From: Amphritea pacifica
Lineage (GTDB): Bacteria; Pseudomonadota; Gammaproteobacteria; Pseudomonadales; Balneatricaceae
Direction of reading: 5' to 3'
Length of the DNA stretch: 64,000 nt
NCBI RefSeq assembly: GCF_016924145.1
Contig: NZ_JAFFZO010000002.1
Coordinates: forward strand, 124,001 to 188,000
How positions within the stretch are numbered: the first letter of the stretch is position 1; each line of letters begins with the position of its first letter. Below the pieces are notes generated by a model. The model was not told the DNA's origin. It ran no database searches and saw nothing but the letters and a program-made list of their open reading frames with translations. Below, piece after piece: positions 57,778 through 64,000 of this stretch. The translations under genes were made by a program, and so were the position numbers.

Positions 57778-58197
57778 ATGTTGCACTACACGCTTCTACA
57801 ACGCGTAGCACTAGGCGATGAAGGGGCTAAGCTTTCGCTTGATGTTAATGAAGATAAGCTGCGTGAATCGGTCCAGATGCATTTGCAGAATATGTTCAAC
57901 GTACGTCAGGGCAGTGTAACCGCATTGGATGATTACGGCTTACCCGACTTCAACGATCTGGATATGAGCAGCGGTTATATGAAAGCTGTGACTGAGATGC
58001 GTAAAGCGATCAAGCTGGCGCTTGAAAAATATGAGCCACGCCTTGACCGGGTCCGGGTCCGGTATCTGCAAAATGATGATAACCCACTCGATCTTCGGTT
58101 TGAGATCAATGCCCACATGGCGATTCCTGAGAGTCCGGTCAGGGTTCGTTTTCAAACAATGATGGCGAACGATGGTCTGTGTAAGGTAGTCGGATAA
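57778..58197 (+). CDS. tssE: Type VI secretion baseplate protein TssE (gp25-like)
   Basis: The ATG at 57778 gives MLHYTLLQRVALG and has AAGGA 7 bp upstream, so the earlier in-frame start at 57736 is rejected. The 139-residue protein carries the gp25/lysozyme-like baseplate fold with LRESVQMHLQNMFNVRQGSVTALDDYGLPDF (in part), the family hallmark, and YEPRLDRVRVRYL. TssE is a wedge component that joins TssF, TssG and TssK. It is followed 1 bp later by tssF. Confidence 0.95.
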   Translation: MLHYTLLQRVALGDEGAKLSLDVNEDKLRESVQMHLQNMFNVRQGSVTALDDYGLPDFNDLDMSSGYMKAVTEMRKAIKLALEKYEPRLDRVRVRYLQNDDNPLDLRFEINAHMAIPESPVRVRFQTMMANDGLCKVVG

Positions 58198-58198
58198 G

Positions 58199-59986
58199 AT
58201 GGCGTTTAACAAGTATTATCAGGATGAACTCTCATATCTACGGGATATGGGGGCAGCGTTCTCGCGGCAAAATCCGGGCTTATCAAAGTTCCTTTCAGAG
58301 GAGGGTAATGATCCGGATGTGGAGCGTCTGTTCGAAGGGGTTTCCTTTCTGACTGGCCGCTTGCGACAGAAGCTTGATGATGAACTGCCCGAAGTGACCC
58401 ACGCGCTGCTGGGTTTACTATGGCCGCACTATCTGCGGCCACTGCCCTCAATGAGCGTGCTTGAGTTTAAACCGGTTGAGAACGCGCTGATCGAAGGTAA
58501 ACGGATCGCCCGTGGTGAAGAGGTGCAATCCGTTGAGGTGGAAAATACCAGCTGCCGGTTTCGCAGTTGCTATGATGTGGATATCTATCCGATCGAGCTG
58601 GATCAGTTGGTCTCGACTAACCAGAGCGATGGGGCGACACTCACACTGAACTTTCAGATAGAGCCAGGCGCGGCGTCAGAGAATCTTGGTCTGGATAAAC
58701 TGCGGCTTTTCCTCCACGGTGATCGCGAGATGCATATCAGTCAGGGGCTTTATCTCTGGTTGTTTCGCTATCTGGATAAGCTGGAACTTGGCGTGCATTT
58801 TCGTTCAGGAGAGCAAACCCGAGTGCAACTGGGCGCTAAATCAGTCGCTCCGGTGGGATTTGCTGATGATGAAGCGCTGCTGCCCTACACCAATCGCTCA
58901 TTTAATGGATATCGTTTACTGCAGGAGTATTTCAGCCTCCCCGAGAAGTTTCTCTTCGTTGATATCAATAATCTGGGTGAGCATCTGCAGGCTCCGATGA
59001 TCGAATCATTCAGTCTGACATTTAAGTTTAATCGTAAGTTTGATTCGCAACTGCGGCTTCAGAAGGGCCATGTCCGGCTTCACTGCACACCGATCATCAA
59101 TCTCTTTAGCGCTGATGCAGACCCCATTCGGGTTGATCACCGGCGACAGGAATATATGATTCGCCCCGCCTATGAGAAGCAGGAACATATCGAGCTTTTT
59201 TCAATCGATCATGTCAGTGGAAGCCTGAGGGGGCAGAGCAAGCGGTATCACTATCCGGCGTTTGAGAGTTTTGATCATGAAGTACGCAGCGACAGAGATG
59301 ATAAACAGGTGTTTTTTTCACTCAAACGGCGTCTGTCTACATTGCAGAGTGGTCTTGATAGTTTTATCAGTTTTGTTCATGTCGATAGTCGGGATACCGT
59401 GCCGCCAACCGAAACAGTATCGCTGGAACTGACCTGTACTAACCGGAAACTGCCTGAGGTTTTACGGGCAGGGGATATTATCTATCCAACGGCGGACTCG
59501 ATTGAGTTCGCCTCATTTCGCAATATCACCCGGGTGACAAATGCCCTGCAGCCACCGCTTCGGGATGGCTTGCATTGGCAACTGATTTCGCAGATGGCGC
59601 TGCATTACCGTTCATTATCACGACTGGATTCACTGCGCACTTTGCTGGCCTGTTACGATTTTCGGGCCTTTTTCGACCGCCAGGCCGAGCGTGCCAGTCA
59701 ACAGATGCTGGAAGGTATTCAGAGTATATCCACCACCACCCGGGACCGGATTATCAAAGGTGTCCCCGTGAGAACACTGCAGACAAAACTGCAGCTGAGA
59801 GAGAGTAAGTTTGGTGCTAAAGGTATTCAGGGTGAGAGTACGATGTTTTTGTTTGCCTCGGTGCTGAACGGATTTTTCAGTCAGTATGCAAATATCAATG
59901 CCCATCATGAGCTGGAAGTTGAAGGGTTAGATAACGGAGAGATCTACCGATGGCAGATTCAGAGCGGTCAGCATTTCTTACTCTGA
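58199..59986 (+). CDS. tssF: Type VI secretion baseplate protein TssF
   Basis: A 595-residue TssF. The N-terminal YYQDELSYLRDMGAAFSRQ and the DVERLFEGVSFLTGRLRQKLDDELPE block are diagnostic, followed by LLGLLWPHYLRPLPSMSVLEF. Length fits the family (about 590). It forms the TssF2-G wedge. Its end overlaps tssG by 37 bp. Confidence 0.97.
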   Translation: MAFNKYYQDELSYLRDMGAAFSRQNPGLSKFLSEEGNDPDVERLFEGVSFLTGRLRQKLDDELPEVTHALLGLLWPHYLRPLPSMSVLEFKPVENALIEGKRIARGEEVQSVEVENTSCRFRSCYDVDIYPIELDQLVSTNQSDGATLTLNFQIEPGAASENLGLDKLRLFLHGDREMHISQGLYLWLFRYLDKLELGVHFRSGEQTRVQLGAKSVAPVGFADDEALLPYTNRSFNGYRLLQEYFSLPEKFLFVDINNLGEHLQAPMIESFSLTFKFNRKFDSQLRLQKGHVRLHCTPIINLFSADADPIRVDHRRQEYMIRPAYEKQEHIELFSIDHVSGSLRGQSKRYHYPAFESFDHEVRSDRDDKQVFFSLKRRLSTLQSGLDSFISFVHVDSRDTVPPTETVSLELTCTNRKLPEVLRAGDIIYPTADSIEFASFRNITRVTNALQPPLRDGLHWQLISQMALHYRSLSRLDSLRTLLACYDFRAFFDRQAERASQQMLEGIQSISTTTRDRIIKGVPVRTLQTKLQLRESKFGAKGIQGESTMFLFASVLNGFFSQYANINAHHELEVEGLDNGEIYRWQIQSGQHFLL

Positions 59987-61221
59987 GTAATGAATTGCAG
60001 CGGGCTGCCCATAGCTTTGAATTTTTCAAAGCGGTCAATCTGCTGGAATCGTTTCACGATGGTGCCCGGGTGGGACATCAGGGGCCGGTCATAAGTGAAG
60101 GGATTCGCTTCAGAGGACATCCAAGCCTGGCTTTTCCTGCCTGCGATATTCAGCATGCGGGTATCAGCCGACAGGGACAGCTGGAGCTGCAGAATAATTT
60201 TATTGGTTTGTATGGGCCGGCATCGCCGCTACCTGCACATGTGACTGAGTCGATCATTGCAGAACAGGTGCAGATTGAGAATCAGGAGCTGACGGAGTAT
60301 TTCCTCACCTCAGAACAGCAGATCAGAGCGTTGCGGGATCACCGGTTGGATATCTCCAGTCTGGTACTTCGGGCGGCTGAATATAAACAGCAGATTCGAG
60401 CAGGCGTTCTCAGTGCCAGAGCGCTCAACAATGATGAGCTGGAACAACTGATCCATGGTGAAAGTCTACAGGAGCTGCTGAGTCCGGTAGAACTGACGAG
60501 TTTCAGGAACGGGCAGTTAGTGATTCAGGTTTTTGAACTGCCGACATCCCGTCAACGGGATTTTCTGGATCTGTTCAATCACCGGCTGACAGCATTTTTA
60601 TACCGTATCTGGCATAAATACCGGCCCGCCTTGCAGTACCAGCCAGAGGCCCGGAATGATTTTTCAGAGTGGCTGTTTGCCCTTATGGGCGCGCCTGAAA
60701 AAGCGTATAGAGAGGAATCCGCCATCAACTGGCCCCGTCTGCTTGGATATTCCGGCTTGATGGCGATGCAGGGGAACTCTGCCAGTGTTATGCGCCAGGT
60801 CGTCAGTGGTTATTTTAATGATGTGCCGGTACAGATTATTGAACATGTGGAGCGCTGGGCTTCAGTACCTGACGAACAAAAGAACCGCCTGGGGCTGGGG
60901 CCGAGTCTGTTGGGCGAAGATATAACCCTCGGCAGTCGGGTAAAAGATTTTAACAGTAAGTTTATCGTGCAGATGGGGCCGCTTGTGTATTCACAGTTTG
61001 CTGATTTTCTGCCGAATGGGGCTCACTATGCAGCCCTGAAAGAGATGATTCTGATGCTGATGCCAGAACAGCTCTGTTTTGATATTAAACTGGTGTTACA
61101 GGGCGATCAGGTACCCGAATCTACTCTGGGAGGTGGAGCAGGCTGCCATCTGGGCTGGTCTGGCTGGCTGGGTAATCCTGGTTCTCATGATCGTGATGTC
61201 ATACTACATGGTATTGGTTAA
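59950..61221 (+). CDS. tssG: Type VI secretion baseplate protein TssG with an internal insertion
   Basis: A 423-residue TssG, longer than the usual 330-350. The N-terminal FFKAVNLLES, IRFRGHPSLAFPACDI and NFIGLYGPASPLPAHVTE and the later FLDLFNHRLTAFLYRIWHKYRP and LGWSGWL are all present. The part between about residues 107 and 200, where family members usually have only a short connector, is a charged helical insert of about 95 residues. It starts within tssF and is followed 44 bp later by tssH. Confidence 0.92.
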   Translation: MADSERSAFLTLSNELQRAAHSFEFFKAVNLLESFHDGARVGHQGPVISEGIRFRGHPSLAFPACDIQHAGISRQGQLELQNNFIGLYGPASPLPAHVTESIIAEQVQIENQELTEYFLTSEQQIRALRDHRLDISSLVLRAAEYKQQIRAGVLSARALNNDELEQLIHGESLQELLSPVELTSFRNGQLVIQVFELPTSRQRDFLDLFNHRLTAFLYRIWHKYRPALQYQPEARNDFSEWLFALMGAPEKAYREESAINWPRLLGYSGLMAMQGNSASVMRQVVSGYFNDVPVQIIEHVERWASVPDEQKNRLGLGPSLLGEDITLGSRVKDFNSKFIVQMGPLVYSQFADFLPNGAHYAALKEMILMLMPEQLCFDIKLVLQGDQVPESTLGGGAGCHLGWSGWLGNPGSHDRDVILHGIG

Positions 61222-61265
61222 CCGGTTCAGACACGAGAGTACTGAACTGCAACAGGGACGTAATG

Positions 61266-64000
61266 ATGGAAAAAATTCAGCTTAAATCATTGGTTGAGCG
61301 ACTTAACAGCAACTGCACCCGTGCCCTTGAGGCGGCCGCAGGGCTCTGTGTTTCGCAGGAAGGCTATGAAGTCAGTGTAGATCACTACCTGATGAAACTG
61401 CTCGAAGAGGAAAATGACCTTGCCCGGATTCTGGTGCACTACGAAATTAATGTCGTTCATTTTGTAAAACGCATTCAGCACAGCATCGAACTGGATAAAA
61501 AAGGCCATCAGGGCAAACCGGTATTTTCATCGGCTCTGGTGGGCCTGCTGGAAGATGCCTGGTTGATCGCATCACTTGAGCTGGGTGCCGCTGAGGTTCG
61601 TAGTGGGCATCTGGTGATGGCCATTCTGGCTAATCAGCGGCGTCATGGTATGGCAAGCTACGTCGATGATCTTAGCAGTGTGCCGTATGATGACCTCAAA
61701 ACACACTATCAGACAGTGACCGAAGGGTCCTGTGAGATCAACCAGAGCACAACTAAAGGGACGGTCGCATCTGCTGTGGCCGAAGCTGATCTGAGTGTGC
61801 TGGACAAATACTGCACCAATCTGACGGCCAAAGCCCGGGCTGGGGAGATTGATCCGGTGTTCTGTCGCGATGTTGAAATCCGACAGATGATCGATATTCT
61901 GGGGCGGCGCAGAAAGAATAACCCGATCTGTGTCGGTGATGCCGGGGTGGGTAAAAGTGCCGTGGTCGAGGGCCTGGCCCTGAAAATTGCGCAGGGTGAG
62001 GTGCCTGATGTGCTGGCCGGCGTAGAGCTCTACGGCCTCGATCTTGGCTTATTACAGGCGGGTGCCAGCGTTAAAGGAGAGTTTGAAAATCGGTTGAAAG
62101 GGGTGATTAACGCGATTAAATCATCGCCTAAACCGATCGTTCTGTTTATTGATGAAGCGCATACGCTTATCGGTGCCGGAGGCGCGGCTGGCAGTGGTGA
62201 TGCCGCCAATCTGCTTAAACCTGCGCTGGCCCGCGGAGAGTTGCGCACAGTGGCCGCAACAACCTGGTCAGAATATAAAAAATATTTCGAAAAAGACCCG
62301 GCACTGGCGCGCCGCTTCCAGCTGGTTAAGCTGGATGAACCCACAGTCGAGCAGGCGGTGGTGATTATCCGGGGGCTGCGTCAGACCTATGAAGCGGCCC
62401 ACGGTGTCTATGTCAGGGATGATGCGGTAGAAGCGGCGGCAAAACTGTCATCCCGGTATATCTCGGGTCGCCAGCTACCGGACAAAGCGGTAGATGTTCT
62501 CGATACTGCGGCGGCGCGGGTAAAGATCAGCATCACCGCCAAGCCGGATGCGATTGATGATCTGGAACGCATGATTCAGACTCTGGAGCGCGAGTTACAC
62601 GCACTGTCCCGTGATATCTCCAGTGATGTGCTGGCAGATGAGGGACAAATCGACGCCTTAGCGCTTCAGATCGCCGCTCACCAGACCGAGCTGGAGACAC
62701 TGATGCTGCAATGGCAATCAGAGCAGGAGCTGGTTAACACAATAGTACAGCTACGTCAGACACTGGCTCAGCACCGGGGGCAGAGTGTTGACGCGGATCC
62801 GGAAGCTGAAACGCAGTTGCGCCAGGAGATCAGTGAAAAAGTTGCCGCACTGAATGAGCTGCAACAGGATAATCCGCTGATTCATTATGAGGTGTCGCCG
62901 GATGTTGTCGGCCGCGTTATTGCCGACTGGACCGGTATCCCACTGGGTAAGATGGTGCGTGATGAGGCGCAGAGTGTGTTGAGCTTCAATCAGCAGCTAC
63001 AACAGCGGATCAAAGGACAGAACCACGCCATAGATGCAATTGATCAGGGGGTTCGGGCAGCTAAAGCCGGGGTGAATAACCCGGAAACCCCGATGGGGGT
63101 ATTTCTGTTTGTGGGTCCCAGCGGGGTCGGTAAAACAGAGGCCGCCATTGGGGTTGCCGATCAGCTGTTTGGTGGCGAGCGCTTCCTCACCTCAATTAAC
63201 ATGTCTGAGTTCCAGGAGAAGCATTCCGTCTCTCGCCTGATCGGTTCACCGCCCGGTTATGTAGGGTATGGCGAAGGCGGCTTACTGACTGAAGCGGTTC
63301 GGCAAAAGCCTTACTCGGTTGTTTTACTGGATGAAGTTGAAAAAGCCGATCTCGAAGTGATGAACCTCTTCTATCAGGTATTTGATAAAGGGATGCTCTC
63401 CGATGGCGAAGGTCAACTGGTGAATTTTCGCAATACTATCGTATTCCTAACCTCCAATCTGGCCACCGATATCATTACAGATATGTGCGCCGATGGGCAT
63501 CGTCCGTCCAAAGAAGCATTGATCGACGCGATTCGCCCTGTTCTCAGTGCCCACTTTAAGCCTGCTTTGCTGGCGCGGATGCAGATTGTTCCATTCTATC
63601 CCATTGCCGCTGAAGTGATGGGCGATATCGTTCGCATCAAACTGAATAAGCTGGTGCAGCGTTTAGCCAGCAGCCAAAAGCTGGTATTGAATTACACGGA
63701 TCGGGTGGTAGAGACCATTGCCCTGCGCTGCACTGAGGTTGAGACCGGTGCCCGGAATATTGACCATATTCTTAACGGCACTCTGTTGCCTCAGATCGCC
63801 ACTGAAGTGTTGGAAAGGATGACAGAGGAGACCCGTTACACACACCTCCTGCTCGATATCGATACACACGGCGAGTTCACTCTTAGCTTTAGTCATGAAT
63901 ATAACCCGCCGGTTGCAGATGATGTTTCTGACCTGTTACGGGCAGAAGAGGGTGCAGAAACAGCGGGTGTAGACACAGAGAGCGCAGCAACAGAAGTACC
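61266..64000 (+). CDS. tssH: Type VI secretion AAA+ ATPase TssH/ClpV (3' end outside window)
   Basis: The frame is open to the right edge (911 codons), so the C-terminus is missing. I prefer ATG 61266, 7 bp after AGGGA; ATG 61263 is also possible. The N-domain (about 1-160) precedes the first AAA+ module with Walker A GDAGVGKS at residues 224-231 and Walker B LFIDEAH. A middle coiled-coil region (about 430-540) is followed by the second module with GPSGVGKT (about 617) and VLLDEVEKAD, then the ClpV/ClpB C-terminal domain. TssH disassembles contracted TssBC sheaths. Its tail in the window is acidic and Ala/Glu-rich. Confidence 0.96.
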   Translation, partial: MEKIQLKSLVERLNSNCTRALEAAAGLCVSQEGYEVSVDHYLMKLLEEENDLARILVHYEINVVHFVKRIQHSIELDKKGHQGKPVFSSALVGLLEDAWLIASLELGAAEVRSGHLVMAILANQRRHGMASYVDDLSSVPYDDLKTHYQTVTEGSCEINQSTTKGTVASAVAEADLSVLDKYCTNLTAKARAGEIDPVFCRDVEIRQMIDILGRRRKNNPICVGDAGVGKSAVVEGLALKIAQGEVPDVLAGVELYGLDLGLLQAGASVKGEFENRLKGVINAIKSSPKPIVLFIDEAHTLIGAGGAAGSGDAANLLKPALARGELRTVAATTWSEYKKYFEKDPALARRFQLVKLDEPTVEQAVVIIRGLRQTYEAAHGVYVRDDAVEAAAKLSSRYISGRQLPDKAVDVLDTAAARVKISITAKPDAIDDLERMIQTLERELHALSRDISSDVLADEGQIDALALQIAAHQTELETLMLQWQSEQELVNTIVQLRQTLAQHRGQSVDADPEAETQLRQEISEKVAALNELQQDNPLIHYEVSPDVVGRVIADWTGIPLGKMVRDEAQSVLSFNQQLQQRIKGQNHAIDAIDQGVRAAKAGVNNPETPMGVFLFVGPSGVGKTEAAIGVADQLFGGERFLTSINMSEFQEKHSVSRLIGSPPGYVGYGEGGLLTEAVRQKPYSVVLLDEVEKADLEVMNLFYQVFDKGMLSDGEGQLVNFRNTIVFLTSNLATDIITDMCADGHRPSKEALIDAIRPVLSAHFKPALLARMQIVPFYPIAAEVMGDIVRIKLNKLVQRLASSQKLVLNYTDRVVETIALRCTEVETGARNIDHILNGTLLPQIATEVLERMTEETRYTHLLLDIDTHGEFTLSFSHEYNPPVADDVSDLLRAEEGAETAGVDTESAATEV

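Noticed and set aside
61079-61285. Small 68-aa membrane-like frame between tssG and tssH
   Set aside because: It overlaps the well-conserved LGWSGWL end of tssG in another frame and has no ribosome binding site.

Overview
The window looks like chromosome of a marine gammaproteobacterium of the Oceanospirillales type (inference). The backbone gene order follows Pseudomonas closely: rpoD-dnaG-yqeY-rpsU, divergent tsaD, plsY, folB-folK, cca, glpE-apaH-apaG-rsmA-pdxA-surA-lptD, divergent amgK-murU-djlA, rpe-gph and trpE. The nhaA/nhaR antiporter pair and a very large two-partner secretion adhesin fit a marine lifestyle.

Layout. 1-3771 (+) is the tail of a surface-polysaccharide cluster: a glycosyltransferase end, a sugar epimerase, a phosphoglycosyl transferase and a WbpM-type dehydratase, tightly packed and using GTG/TTG starts. 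3772-4343 (-) holds an intact tRNA-Ile2 (CAU) followed by a tandem array of about 91-bp units, each repeating the 3' part of that tRNA including CCA. 4456-9171 (-) is the macromolecular-synthesis operon rpsU-yqeY-dnaG-rpoD. 9392-19725 carries tsaD, plsY, folB, folK, pteridine reductase and cca, interrupted at 12.4-17.5 kb by an accessory block (lemA-M48 protease, and DUF4242-dihaem peroxidase-Crp/Fnr). 19405-26696 (-) is the glpE/apaH/apaG/rsmA/pdxA/surA/lptD run. 26830-32041 carries amgK-murU (peptidoglycan recycling), djlA, a DUF3530 gene, rpe and gph. 32083-34485 is nhaR and nhaA, with a structured nhaA leader ending in an intrinsic terminator next to the start codon. 34769-36253 is trpE, closed by a strong terminator.

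36451-64000 (+) is the most unusual part. It is a type VI secretion locus (tagH ... tssA-tssB-tssC-tssE-tssF-tssG-tssH, running off the right edge) in which tagH is separated from the tss genes by a complete two-partner secretion system, tpsB and a 13.5-kb tpsA encoding 4503 residues, plus a SapC-family gene. All genes share one strand, with gaps of 13-91 bp up to tssA and no terminator that I could see. The giant TpsA is built of nested repeats: nine units of about 597 bp, then three 1095-bp supermodules. This suggests one transcription unit coupling contact-dependent T6SS firing to a long surface adhesin (inference). tssJKLM, hcp and vgrG are not in the window.
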